A stretch of 64,000 nt of DNA, taken from assembly GCA_003490145.1 (NCBI GenBank), contig QULQ01000003.1, positions 161,722 to 225,721 of the forward strand. The letters run 5' to 3'. Shown piece after piece: positions 35,698 through 45,129 of this stretch; the first letter of the stretch is position 1, and each line of letters opens with the position of its first letter. The translations under genes and the position numbers were made by a program. Under the pieces are notes generated by a model. The model was not told where the DNA came from and did no database searches. It saw only the letters and a list, made by a program, of their open reading frames with translations. The DNA comes from Lachnospiraceae bacterium OM04-12BH (lineage in GTDB: Bacteria > Bacillota > Clostridia > Lachnospirales > Lachnospiraceae).

Positions 35698-36171
35698 ATG
35701 AAGAAACAAAAGAGTATGGGAAACAAGGGATTTTCCTTAGTGGAGCTGATTATTGTAATTGCCATTATGGCAATTTTGGTTGGTGTTATGGCACCCCAGC
35801 TGATGAAATATGTTGAAAAGAGTAGAGTAAGTGCTGATACTCAGGTTGCTGATACTGTAAGAACTGCTATTATGACAGCAATGCTGGATCCTAGCGTAAC
35901 AGCAACAACACTTCCTACAACTGTAACTGATGCAGATAGTGCTACTATTGCAAAGACATCAGATGCAAATGCATTTGGAACATTGGTAGAGGAGATTCTT
36001 GGAGATACAACAGCAAATGCAGCAAAGAAGTTAAAGTCTAAGGCATATACAGGCCAGAAGATTTTATATTCAATAGATGCAAATAATAATGTATCTGTAA
36101 AGATAACTGCTAATTCTGGAAGTTCAGAAGGAAATCTTGTGATTCCTGAGCCTACAACTGCAACTCCTTAA
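35698..36171 (+). CDS. pilA: Major type IV pilin PilA
   Basis: This 157-residue prepilin has an 11-residue leader ending in Gly and is cut before FSLVELIIVIAIMAILVGV, with Phe1 and Glu5 of the mature chain. The long hydrophobic helix runs to about residue 45. The globular part is short and rich in Thr, Ala and Asp, ending in a Pro/Thr tail. Codon use is visibly more A/T-rich than in neighbours, which may reflect high expression or exchange. Its own promoter and strong ribosome site fit the major subunit. The prepilin peptidase gene follows 21 bp later. Confidence 0.9.
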   Translation: MKKQKSMGNKGFSLVELIIVIAIMAILVGVMAPQLMKYVEKSRVSADTQVADTVRTAIMTAMLDPSVTATTLPTTVTDADSATIAKTSDANAFGTLVEEILGDTTANAAKKLKSKAYTGQKILYSIDANNNVSVKITANSGSSEGNLVIPEPTTATP

Positions 36172-36192
36172 GCAGGTACTCGATAAACTATT

Positions 36193-36945
36193 ATGATCAA
36201 CCTAATCTTATTTCTCATGGTATTCCTTTTCGGGATCACCATTGGAAGCTTTTTAAATGTATGTATATACAGGATTCCAAGGAAAGAAGATATCGTTTTA
36301 GAACGTTCCCACTGCATGAGCTGTGGGAACGTTTTGAAGTGGTATGAGCTGATCCCGGTGATCAGCTTCCTGATACAGGGTGGGAAATGCAGAAGCTGTA
36401 AGACAAAGCTTTCCCTGCAGTATCCTCTTATTGAACTGGCAAACGGACTGATTTATATCTGGATCTTTGCTGTAAAGGGTTTTGGACTGGAAAGTGTACT
36501 GTTTTGTGCATGTGCATCTACTCTGATAGTGATCAGCATGATCGATTTCAGAACCTACGAGATACCTTTTGGATGTAATCTGGTTATTCTGGCTCTTGGT
36601 GCTGTCCGGCTTATATTAGACCTGCCACATTGGTACGACTATGTGATAGGTTTTTTTACTGTCAGTGGGATTTTTATGATTATTTACTGGATCACCAGAG
36701 GCAATGGAATCGGCGGCGGTGATATCAAGCTGATGGCGGCAGCAGGTCTTCTGCTTGGGTGGAAGGAGATCCTGCTTGCACTGGTGATCGGATCCGTAGC
36801 GGGATCTGTCATTCATTTGATATTGATGAAGGTACAGAAAAAAGACAGAGTGCTGGCATTTGGGCCATATCTTGCACTGGGAATTTTCTTTGCAATGTTA
36901 TATGGGAATGCTATAATAACATGGTACTTACGTCTGTTTTTTTAG
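36193..36945 (+). CDS. pilD: Prepilin peptidase PilD
   Basis: This 250-residue membrane aspartic protease cleaves and N-methylates prepilins. An N-terminal domain carries the four-cysteine motif (CMSCGN and CRSCKT). The catalytic aspartates lie in MIDFRTYEIP and GGGDIKLM. About seven hydrophobic segments are visible. All prepilins encoded nearby are likely substrates. Confidence 0.94.
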   Translation: MINLILFLMVFLFGITIGSFLNVCIYRIPRKEDIVLERSHCMSCGNVLKWYELIPVISFLIQGGKCRSCKTKLSLQYPLIELANGLIYIWIFAVKGFGLESVLFCACASTLIVISMIDFRTYEIPFGCNLVILALGAVRLILDLPHWYDYVIGFFTVSGIFMIIYWITRGNGIGGGDIKLMAAAGLLLGWKEILLALVIGSVAGSVIHLILMKVQKKDRVLAFGPYLALGIFFAMLYGNAIITWYLRLFF

Positions 36946-37050
36946 AACAAAGACGGGAAATGACGGACGGTTGAATGCCCGGATGCCCGTAAAGATATTT
37001 ATATGTAGGAGAAACAGCTCAAAACACAGAAGAAGGGAGAAGAGTTATTC

Positions 37051-38676
37051 ATGGGAAATATACTCTCCGTATTAATAGAAAACAGTGATATGAGGATCTG
37101 CGAGATTGCCAAAAGCGGTGCTGCGATCACTGTGAAAAATGCTTTTCAGGTGGAGCTGCCATCCGGCACAGTAGATGATGGTGTTATTGTAGACGTGGAA
37201 GCTGTCGCAAAGGTACTGTATGCTGCACTGAAGAATAATAACATTAAACATGGAAAGATCGCTTTTGTCATTACTTCAAGAAAAATCGCAAATAAGGAAG
37301 TAACCCTTCCTTATGTAAAGAACGAAGCCAAGATTGAAGAAATGATCAAAGCTAACATAGAAGACTACTTCCCGATGAATAATCTGGAAGATTATATTAT
37401 CCGGCATACGGTGCTGGAAACAGTAGAGAGTGCCGAAGGAAAGAATAATAACATTCTGGTAACAGCGGTGCAGAAGCAGATGGTAGAGGAATATTACCGC
37501 CTGGCTTCTATGCTGAAAATGCCGGTGGAAACAGTCGATTATTATAATAACTCTCTGTACCAGCTTCTGAGAAAGCAGCTGACGCAGGGTGTTGTACTGG
37601 CTATCCAGATGGACGAAAATGCCACCATGGTCAGCATCATGCGGGACAAGGTGCAGCTTTTCAAAAGATCCATACCTTATGGAAAGCAGACTATTATCAG
37701 AAACCTGGCTGAATTTAAGAGCATAGATGAAGAAGAGGCAGAAGCGATCCTGTCAGATCCAAGAAAACTGGAGCAGGAGCTGACACCGGAGGAATACAGT
37801 GAAGTGATCCGCGATTTCTCATCTTCCGTAACAAGAATGGCAGAATTCCATACCAGCAGGAATCCTGGTACTGTGATCGAACAGATCAGACTGATGGGAA
37901 CCGGAATCAATCTGATCGGCTTTACTGAGATCCTTGGCAAAGAGCTGGGACTTGAGGTAGTGATCATCAAGGAGTTGAATGGAGTAAAGATTGCCAAGAA
38001 GAATCTGCACGGACTGAATTATGAGCTGCTGGCTGACTATCTGCCGCTTCTTGGAAGCATGATGCAGTCCCTGAATTTAAAGGCAGGGGAACAGAAGAAA
38101 GGTACGGACTGGCATAGGATCGCTTACCTGCTGATCGCAGTTGCACTGCTTGCCAATGCAGCCATGGCAGGATTCTTTATCTGGCAATACTTTACCATGA
38201 AGGAAGTAAAGGCTAATCTGGAAACACAGATCGCAGCAGAAGAACCGGCAGAGGCAGTCTATAATGCATATAATAATGCACAGTCGGATTATACACAGAT
38301 AAAAGAATATTATGACAGTACGAAGAACAGTAATGAGATGCTGTATACGATGATTCTTGATCTGGAAGAGGTGATGCCGGAAAGCGTCGGAATTACAAAC
38401 CTGACTGCAGAAAATGGAGCGGTAGATATTACTGGTGTTGCAGGAGGGAAAAGCGCACTGAGCAAGTTTGTGATTGAACTGAAAAAGCTTTCCTATGTAT
38501 CCAATGTAAGGGTGGAAAATGTAGCAGATACGTATGATGAATTTGGAAATAGTACATCTGCTTTTAATCTTAACCTTCAATTGAATTTTCCTGAGGAAAA
38601 TAGTGAGGAAGTGACGGAAGAGGAAAATGCAGAACAAAGTACAGAACAAAGTACAGGGGAGGACAGTGAGTCATGA
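37051..38676 (+). CDS. pilM: PilM-PilN fusion, pilus alignment complex
   Basis: This 541-residue protein joins two pilus parts usually encoded apart. Residues 1-345 resemble the actin-like cytoplasmic PilM (VLIENSDMRICEI start, VTLPYVKNEAKIEEMIKANI, GTGINLIGFTEIL). Residues 356-379 form a transmembrane helix. Residues 380-541 are a coiled-coil plus ferredoxin-like domain typical of PilN (LEEVMPESVGITNLTAENG). The N-terminal PilN peptide that normally binds PilM is thus replaced by a covalent link. An acidic Glu/Ser tail ends the protein. pilO overlaps by four bases. Confidence 0.85.
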   Translation: MGNILSVLIENSDMRICEIAKSGAAITVKNAFQVELPSGTVDDGVIVDVEAVAKVLYAALKNNNIKHGKIAFVITSRKIANKEVTLPYVKNEAKIEEMIKANIEDYFPMNNLEDYIIRHTVLETVESAEGKNNNILVTAVQKQMVEEYYRLASMLKMPVETVDYYNNSLYQLLRKQLTQGVVLAIQMDENATMVSIMRDKVQLFKRSIPYGKQTIIRNLAEFKSIDEEEAEAILSDPRKLEQELTPEEYSEVIRDFSSSVTRMAEFHTSRNPGTVIEQIRLMGTGINLIGFTEILGKELGLEVVIIKELNGVKIAKKNLHGLNYELLADYLPLLGSMMQSLNLKAGEQKKGTDWHRIAYLLIAVALLANAAMAGFFIWQYFTMKEVKANLETQIAAEEPAEAVYNAYNNAQSDYTQIKEYYDSTKNSNEMLYTMILDLEEVMPESVGITNLTAENGAVDITGVAGGKSALSKFVIELKKLSYVSNVRVENVADTYDEFGNSTSAFNLNLQLNFPEENSEEVTEEENAEQSTEQSTGEDSES

Positions 38677-39824
38677 AACTAACGGAAAAGGATAAAAACC
38701 TGTTATTGATTCTTGCTGTAATTGCAGCTTTTTGTCTGCCTCTTGTATTGCTGGTACAGCCGGCAATGAATAAATGTGAAGCTCTTACGCGTGAGATCAG
38801 TGAACTGCAGAGCAGAAAAAGCTACCTGGATCAGATTGTAGCGGCAGGCAGTACTTATCAGGAGGAAGCCGAAAATATTACAGTGAAAAAAGAAGAGCTG
38901 ATGAACCGTTTCCCTTCAGATATTCCGCAGGAAGCCAGTCTGCTTTTTATGGATAATACAGAGAAAAAATTACCGATCTCATTATATCAGGTGGGATTTG
39001 GTGAAGATGTAGCAATGCAGATGACATCGGCGCCAACGCAGGAAGCAATTGATCAGGTAGAGGCAGATACTGGGGATGTGACGGATGATTCTGTCTATGC
39101 AGATACAACCAGTCAGACAGCAGTTACGTCGGGACTGACCGGAATATCAACAAGTACAGATTTTTCATATACGGCTGGATATGAGGAATTCAAAGAGTTC
39201 CTGGATTATATAGAGAATTATAATGACAGAATGGTCATTACCTCACTTACAGCAAGCTATGCAATGGATATGAATCAGGTAAACGGTAATTTTACACTGA
39301 TCCAGTATGCATTAAAGGGAGAAGACCGGAATCCTGTCAGCTTTTTGGAACCTGAGATGATTCAGGGAACCAATAATATATTTACGCAGGCAAGCGGGGT
39401 GTTTAATGAGGAAACTAATCAGAGTGCTCAGTTTTTCCTGATGCTGAATCAGCCGGACGCAGATGATGAAGCCTTTATCATGGGGCAGATGTCAGATGTG
39501 GCAGAGAAAACCTATCTTGTAAATGATGAAAACAAATTACAGAAGGCTGCGATCGAATTTGAAGGTACGGATGGCGAGTATACAGCATATTACAGCGTGG
39601 GAAAAGAGAAAACAGTAAAAGAAGGAATTCCTTTTACTGCAGATGGACAGATCGGATTTGAAATTTTAAGTTCTGAAAGGGCAGATGATAAGGACAAGGT
39701 ATCTGTTCAGGTAGATATTGTTAACAACACAGATACGATCGTATATCTTTCTGTACAGAATGATGATGAAGAAAATCCCAGAGTAACGATCAAGGGAAAG
39801 ACGGGGGATATTTTTACAAAGTAG
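38673..39824 (+). CDS. pilO: PilO-like pilus alignment protein
   Basis: This 383-residue bitopic protein has a transmembrane helix at about residues 9-29 and a coiled coil (about 31-75). A PilO-like domain follows with FLDYIENYNDRMVITSLTASY. The extra C-terminal region (about 235-383) resembles no PilO part I know and may be a beta-rich extracellular domain. The ATGA overlap with pilMN implies coupled translation and a joint complex. The name is by position and topology. Confidence 0.75.
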   Translation: MKLTEKDKNLLLILAVIAAFCLPLVLLVQPAMNKCEALTREISELQSRKSYLDQIVAAGSTYQEEAENITVKKEELMNRFPSDIPQEASLLFMDNTEKKLPISLYQVGFGEDVAMQMTSAPTQEAIDQVEADTGDVTDDSVYADTTSQTAVTSGLTGISTSTDFSYTAGYEEFKEFLDYIENYNDRMVITSLTASYAMDMNQVNGNFTLIQYALKGEDRNPVSFLEPEMIQGTNNIFTQASGVFNEETNQSAQFFLMLNQPDADDEAFIMGQMSDVAEKTYLVNDENKLQKAAIEFEGTDGEYTAYYSVGKEKTVKEGIPFTADGQIGFEILSSERADDKDKVSVQVDIVNNTDTIVYLSVQNDDEENPRVTIKGKTGDIFTK

Positions 39825-39848
39825 CAAGAGATAAAAGGAAGCGATTCC

Positions 39849-41174
39849 ATGAAGGCAATGAAATTTAACAGCAGAAATGGTAAAAACGCAAATGAGGGCT
39901 TTAGCTTGGTTGAAGTCCTTGTTTGCGTTGCTATTATTTCTATTATCAGTATCCCTATTCTTCAGGGAATGAGAACAGCAGCGACACTGAATTTCAAAGC
40001 AAACAAAACCCAGAAGGCTACTGCATATGCACAGGAGGAAATCGAAAAGATCAAAGCACTGACAGTTCAGCAGTACACGGACAAAATGAGTGCAGAGGGA
40101 GTAGCAAGGACAGACATTGTCAATGGGGATCTGTTCCCGGACGTTTATAATAATGCGGAAAGTATTAAGGCAGTATTCAGTGGTACAGTTGATGCAGAGA
40201 AACAGAAGGAACTCTTTACACCCTTTTATTTCCAGAAGGATGATGTGACGATATCTGGCAGGACGTACACCATGAGGACAATTTTTGATCCTGCTGTGTA
40301 CAGTCAAGAAAATGCAACGGGAATGGCATCGGATATAAATGTATCAGCACTGGTGAACGTGACGGATGCAGATGCGTCCAGATATCCTGTGATCTCAGAT
40401 GAAATCAACAGCTATGAGGCTGCTTCCGGCTCAGTCAGTGCAGTAGTAAGGAATCTTCAGAACAGGTTGTCTGCCAAAGGGATTTCCATGACTGAAGATG
40501 AGATCAGCAGGCAGATTGAGAAAGACATTAATATAGAAATTAAAACAGATGATTCCGGCAGTGCCACGATCAGTGTGAACTGTGATGTAACGTACCGGTG
40601 CGGCGGAGAAGAGTTGAATTACAGAGTATATACGGGAACCTATCCGTATTCCCCAACGAAAAGTGAAAAAAATGCTGATTCTTCCATTTCAGAGGAATGC
40701 GGTGAAGGAAGCGGAGGAAATGTATTTATTTTTGCCAGAGCTTTTCAGCCGGAGGGAATTACACCAACAACATCAGAGCATTGCAAAAATACGATTACAA
40801 TTACTGGTGGCGGGACGGAGAATATGCCTGTAAATGTATACCTGATCAGAGGTTATTCTCTTGATGCCACCAAAACTTATAAAACTGATTATAATTTTGA
40901 TGAGATTACAATATTTGGCATCAATTATTTCAGCAGTGAATCCTATTACAAAAACGGAGAAATCAATAATGGCAATGCAGGCAGCTTCTATACTAATATC
41001 AAAAGTAACCTGTGGGACAGAAGCGGTATGATCGATGCGGATGCATCGGAGCTGGAGAAAATGATCGGCAAAGGGAATTATGAAGCACGCTGTTATAAGA
41101 TAACGGTGGAATTATTGGATGAGGATGGAGAAGCTGCAGTCAGGGTAGAGTCTACCAAGATAGAGAAGAAATAG
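39849..41174 (+). CDS. PilV-like minor prepilin
   Basis: This 441-residue prepilin has leader cleavage after Gly17 (NANEG|FSLVEVLVCVAIISII), with Phe1 and Glu5 kept. The IPILQGMRTAATLNFKANK stretch after the helix is like PilV/GspI. The large globular part (about 390 residues) is much longer than usual minor pilins. It contains regions rich in Asp, Ser and Tyr. It is the first gene of the minor-pilin group, 24 bp behind pilO. Confidence 0.82.
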   Translation: MKAMKFNSRNGKNANEGFSLVEVLVCVAIISIISIPILQGMRTAATLNFKANKTQKATAYAQEEIEKIKALTVQQYTDKMSAEGVARTDIVNGDLFPDVYNNAESIKAVFSGTVDAEKQKELFTPFYFQKDDVTISGRTYTMRTIFDPAVYSQENATGMASDINVSALVNVTDADASRYPVISDEINSYEAASGSVSAVVRNLQNRLSAKGISMTEDEISRQIEKDINIEIKTDDSGSATISVNCDVTYRCGGEELNYRVYTGTYPYSPTKSEKNADSSISEECGEGSGGNVFIFARAFQPEGITPTTSEHCKNTITITGGGTENMPVNVYLIRGYSLDATKTYKTDYNFDEITIFGINYFSSESYYKNGEINNGNAGSFYTNIKSNLWDRSGMIDADASELEKMIGKGNYEARCYKITVELLDEDGEAAVRVESTKIEKK

Positions 41175-41203
41175 GAAATCTGATAAAGACAAGGGGATTG
41201 TTA

Positions 41204-43759
41204 ATGTCGGGGTATGGCGTGATAGTTAAAGAAAAAAGTAAAGGTAAGTACCGGAAAAATGACGGCTCAACATTGATCACAGTACTGGTTGGAGTCAGCT
41301 TTATGGTGGTACTGGCATCAATTATTCTGTCAGTCAGCTTTTCCAATCTGAAGATGAAGCAGCTGGAGTATCGGAATAAAAGAAACTTTTATGAGGATGA
41401 ACAGGTGCTGGATGATGTGTATAACGGACTTGGAAGAGATATTTCAGAATATCTGGCCAAGGCATATAACGATACCCTTGCTATGGTAACGATGGCAGAC
41501 GGGACTTCACAATATGGAAGTCAGACAGCAGCTTATCAGCAGTTTGTAAACCTGTTTGGGGGCAGACTGGAAAGTAAATTCGGAGCTGATGGGGAGCACA
41601 GGGACGAAACCCTTGCTATTCTGCAAAGCTATCTGACGGTAGCTGCAACAGGGCAGAATGCGGATGGCAGTACGGCAAAGCAGGCAGAGGTATTGGATTA
41701 TATACAGACAAAAGTGGAAAATGACGCTGCTGGCAGCATGGCAAGATATACTTTTGAAGGTGTGACAGTCAGGTACCGGGAAGTGACAAGTAATGCAACA
41801 ACAGGGTTTGAAGCAACCGTGACAACAGATATCGTGGTTGAGGTGCCTTATATCAGCTTTTTTCAGGATTATTCCAGAGTACTTGATTATGTACTGATTG
41901 GAAATCAGGGTATTTACTTCAAAAATGCGGATGCAAGGATTGAAGGAAATGTTTATGCCGGAACGGATTCCAAAGATAAGAATGCTGCGTATCAGGGATA
42001 TCATTATTCTGAAGGCAAGGTATATGATGGCATGAACCTTTATCAGAGTAAGATCACCTTTGCAAATACCAATTATTTGATCACAAAAGGAGATCTGAAT
42101 CTGTGTGAGTCAGATTTGACAATATCCTCTCCAGGAGGTAAGAAGGCAGTTACTAATCTGTGGGCTGAGAATATCAGAACTGTTGAAAATAATCATCCAG
42201 GAGTGCCGGTAACAGGAAAAGAAGCACCTGCAAATACAAGTACGTTATCAGCAGATGCTAATTTTTATCTGGCTGATGATCTGGAACTGAATGCAAGAGG
42301 GAGCTCAGCATCTCTTCGTGGCAATTATTATGGTTACAATAATAATAAAATTGTCAGTGGAACGAATTCAGCTTATGAAACAACAGGAAAAAATGAAACC
42401 CGGAATCAATATAAGGGAGAAGCAGAAGGCAATGGTGCGGCACATGCCAGCAGCTCATCAATTATCCTGAATGCCAATGATACAACTTTAGATCTGACCG
42501 GGCTTGACAGTCTTATTGTTACAGGTCTTGCTTATGTGGATATTAAGAATCCGGAAGCTTCTTATGCAGCTACAGAAGGCACAGGAGATAAGCTGGATGA
42601 GTATCAGACGGGAGAATCCCTGGCGCTTCGCTATAATCAGCTTTTATATCTGGCACCACAGGAAATCCTGTATGAAACAAATCCGGTGGAGGGACAGACG
42701 AAAAACGCAGGTGCAGCAGATTATATTAATGTGAAAGAGGCGTGCCCACCAGTGGGGGATGAAAAATCAAAGCTGACAGAATGGTTTGGAAGTGGAGAAC
42801 TCAATCCCGCTGATCCTGTTACAGCAGTGGAATATAAAGTGAATGGAAAGAATTATGTTTATTTTTACCTGAATTTCCAAAGTGAGTCAAATAAGGCCAA
42901 ATATGTGGAAGAGGTCATGAAGGCTGCAGAGCCGGCAGAAACCTCGGCAGAATATACAAAAGAAAAACAGAAGTGGGAATTAAAGCAGAGTGTCTTAAAA
43001 AGAGCAGAAAAAGCCAGAATTGAATCTAATATTCAGATCGATGGCAGTGGCTGCAAGATCTATACTAAGGGTGCAGTAACAAGTACAACAGATGGAAGCG
43101 CTATAGATAATACGGCTGCGAAACCGGAGGTGTATACAGAGAGCCTGAATATGGCAAAGCATTTTGTATATTTCACTAAGAGGCTGGATCCGGCAGAGGC
43201 GCATGGAATGGTAGATGATGCGCTGGATCTGGACAGCCTGAATTCTGATATTTCGGCGAAGGGATTATCAGAAGCAGAATTACCGGCGGGTTATTTTGTT
43301 AAATTTGATAACATTGTGAATGATAAAGATAATATGGTGAAGGGATATCAGGTTATTGTCAGAACAATTAACGGTTCTGCTCCTACAGTAATCAATCAGG
43401 ATGTTAAAGGGATTATCATCTGTAAAGGTGATGTTATCATTAACGGCAGTATAGAAGGACTTGTTATTGCAGGTGGAAAGATCACGGTATCTACTTCAGG
43501 GACGATTAAAGCAAACAGGGGAATTGTACAGACGATTCTGGAGGCAGAGCAGAAAGAACTTTCCGGAATTAAAGAGGATAAGGTAGACAGAGATTTCCTT
43601 GCAGGCTACGCAAGCTATTACTTCAGGCAGGCATTGGTAAATGATACACTTGTGAGTGAAACAAATCATAAATATAATGATACATCACAGCGGATAACCA
43701 GTACGGAGTATACGGATTTTATGTATTATGAGAACTGGCAAAAGGGAGAAAGACACTGA
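41204..43759 (+). CDS. Giant PilX/GspK-like prepilin
   Basis: This 851-residue protein has a prepilin-like N-terminus, NDG|STLITVLVGVSFMVVLASII, with Thr rather than Glu at mature position 5. Lack of Glu5 is typical of GspK, the pseudopilin tip subunit (known), and of some PilX. The rest is a large, probably extracellular domain. Residues about 650-775 include DVKGIIICKGDVIINGSIEGL, a repetitive beta-helix-like stretch of the type seen in bactofilin-like or PilX proteins. The start ATG 41204 follows AAGGGG. Confidence 0.75.
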   Translation: MSGYGVIVKEKSKGKYRKNDGSTLITVLVGVSFMVVLASIILSVSFSNLKMKQLEYRNKRNFYEDEQVLDDVYNGLGRDISEYLAKAYNDTLAMVTMADGTSQYGSQTAAYQQFVNLFGGRLESKFGADGEHRDETLAILQSYLTVAATGQNADGSTAKQAEVLDYIQTKVENDAAGSMARYTFEGVTVRYREVTSNATTGFEATVTTDIVVEVPYISFFQDYSRVLDYVLIGNQGIYFKNADARIEGNVYAGTDSKDKNAAYQGYHYSEGKVYDGMNLYQSKITFANTNYLITKGDLNLCESDLTISSPGGKKAVTNLWAENIRTVENNHPGVPVTGKEAPANTSTLSADANFYLADDLELNARGSSASLRGNYYGYNNNKIVSGTNSAYETTGKNETRNQYKGEAEGNGAAHASSSSIILNANDTTLDLTGLDSLIVTGLAYVDIKNPEASYAATEGTGDKLDEYQTGESLALRYNQLLYLAPQEILYETNPVEGQTKNAGAADYINVKEACPPVGDEKSKLTEWFGSGELNPADPVTAVEYKVNGKNYVYFYLNFQSESNKAKYVEEVMKAAEPAETSAEYTKEKQKWELKQSVLKRAEKARIESNIQIDGSGCKIYTKGAVTSTTDGSAIDNTAAKPEVYTESLNMAKHFVYFTKRLDPAEAHGMVDDALDLDSLNSDISAKGLSEAELPAGYFVKFDNIVNDKDNMVKGYQVIVRTINGSAPTVINQDVKGIIICKGDVIINGSIEGLVIAGGKITVSTSGTIKANRGIVQTILEAEQKELSGIKEDKVDRDFLAGYASYYFRQALVNDTLVSETNHKYNDTSQRITSTEYTDFMYYENWQKGERH

Positions 43760-43778
43760 TCAAACTTTCGGGAAACAG

Positions 43779-44273
43779 ATGATGGAACTTAGGCAATGGA
43801 CAAAACAACAGAATAAGGGAATGACGCTGATAGAAGTACTTGTTGTCGTTGCGATTCTTGCCATTACAGTTGGCATAGCAGGGGTGAGTATCTCACTGGC
43901 AACGAGCCGGGATGCGGAAAAAAGTGCAAAGATTATCAATGACGCTTTGGAGAGCAGCAGAATGTATGCCATGTCCAAGACGGGTACCTTCGAAGTGATC
44001 ATAGATGGCAGTGCGCATACTGTTTCGATTGCTGATGCAGGTGAAACGGAAGAGCTGCCGGCAAAGGTGGATATCTTTTTCCCGGATATCCCAGGCGCAG
44101 GTGCGGCAGCTATTACCTTTGACAAGTCCAATGGACGAGTACAGAGCATTACCGTAGATGGGAGTAATTATACAGAAAAGATGCTTCGTATTTCTTCCAG
44201 AAACCAGAATGGAAAAACGGCTACGGTGCTGTTGATTGTAAATACTGGAAAGCATTATGTGGAGTATAACTGA
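43779..44273 (+). CDS. GspH/FimT-like minor prepilin
   Basis: This minor prepilin of about 164 residues has NKG|MTLIEVLVVVAILAITVG, with Glu5 kept, then SLATSRDAEKSAKIINDALESSR as the helical stalk. A small beta domain of GspH/FimT type follows (TFEVIIDGSAHTVSI). I choose ATG 43779; ATG 43728 is in frame but overlaps the previous gene by 32 bp and has no ribosome site. It probably joins the pilus initiation complex. Confidence 0.82.
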   Translation: MMELRQWTKQQNKGMTLIEVLVVVAILAITVGIAGVSISLATSRDAEKSAKIINDALESSRMYAMSKTGTFEVIIDGSAHTVSIADAGETEELPAKVDIFFPDIPGAGAAAITFDKSNGRVQSITVDGSNYTEKMLRISSRNQNGKTATVLLIVNTGKHYVEYN

Positions 44274-44279
44274 TAGCGG

Positions 44280-45116
44280 ATGTTGAGTAGAAGTTTTAAA
44301 AGTGCGAAAAAAGACAGTAAAGTCAAATACGATAACAGAGGACTGAGTCTGGTAGAATTACTGGTTGCCTTTGCAGTGAGTGCGATCGTATTGTCCGGTC
44401 TGGCATATCTGATGATCAATGTGCTGAATCTGTTTGGCAGGACAAATGTGAATGTGGAGCTGCAGAATGAGTCTCAGACAGCGATGAACCTGGTGATCGA
44501 CAATATCATGGATGCGGGCGGGCTGTGCATGATAGAAGCAGATCATGTACCAGTACCTGGTGATACGGGAAATACACCGGTATGCGTTCTGCTTGGAAAA
44601 CTGACGATCAATGATGCGGATTACGAATCGGTATCCTTTGTGGGAGATGCTGTTATATGGGATCCTGCGGAAGAAGAGATGTATCTTCTGACATATCAGA
44701 ATGTGACGGAAGGAGCGCTGACTGCTGCCGGTGCGGTGTCAAAGTCAGATGCAGCGTTGATTGCTGTAGAGGAGATAAAGAAGCAGGTGTTAAATCTGTC
44801 AGTGGAAGACAGAAAACCTTTTCTGATGGCAAGACATGTGACAAGCTTTGACCTGCGGTCTGCTGATTATTATCAGTTTCCGGAACCTGGAAGTAAACCG
44901 GATCCGGATCAGCCGGGACTTTCAAAGACAGTTTATTATTATCAAAGTCCCATTGTGCTTTCCCTGCATATGGAATTTGCAATGGAATATAAAGCAGGCC
45001 GTGAACTGACAAGAGAAATGGATGATGATATATCCATACGGAGCAGAATTCCCTGTATCTATTTGCAGAGAAGGGGAGGCAGCATGCTGCCGTATTATGA
45101 TGATACCATGAGATAA
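44280..45116 (+). CDS. PilW/GspJ-like minor prepilin
   Basis: This 278-residue prepilin has YDNRG|LSLVELLVAFAVSAIVLSG with Glu5. The LQNESQTAMNLVIDNIMDAGG segment after the helix is typical of PilW/GspJ proteins. It starts 6 bp after the previous gene and is followed after 13 bp by the large surface protein. With the PilV-, GspK- and GspH-like proteins it gives the four-part set that primes pilus assembly. Confidence 0.83.
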   Translation: MLSRSFKSAKKDSKVKYDNRGLSLVELLVAFAVSAIVLSGLAYLMINVLNLFGRTNVNVELQNESQTAMNLVIDNIMDAGGLCMIEADHVPVPGDTGNTPVCVLLGKLTINDADYESVSFVGDAVIWDPAEEEMYLLTYQNVTEGALTAAGAVSKSDAALIAVEEIKKQVLNLSVEDRKPFLMARHVTSFDLRSADYYQFPEPGSKPDPDQPGLSKTVYYYQSPIVLSLHMEFAMEYKAGRELTREMDDDISIRSRIPCIYLQRRGGSMLPYYDDTMR

Positions 45117-45129
45117 CAGAGGATGATAT

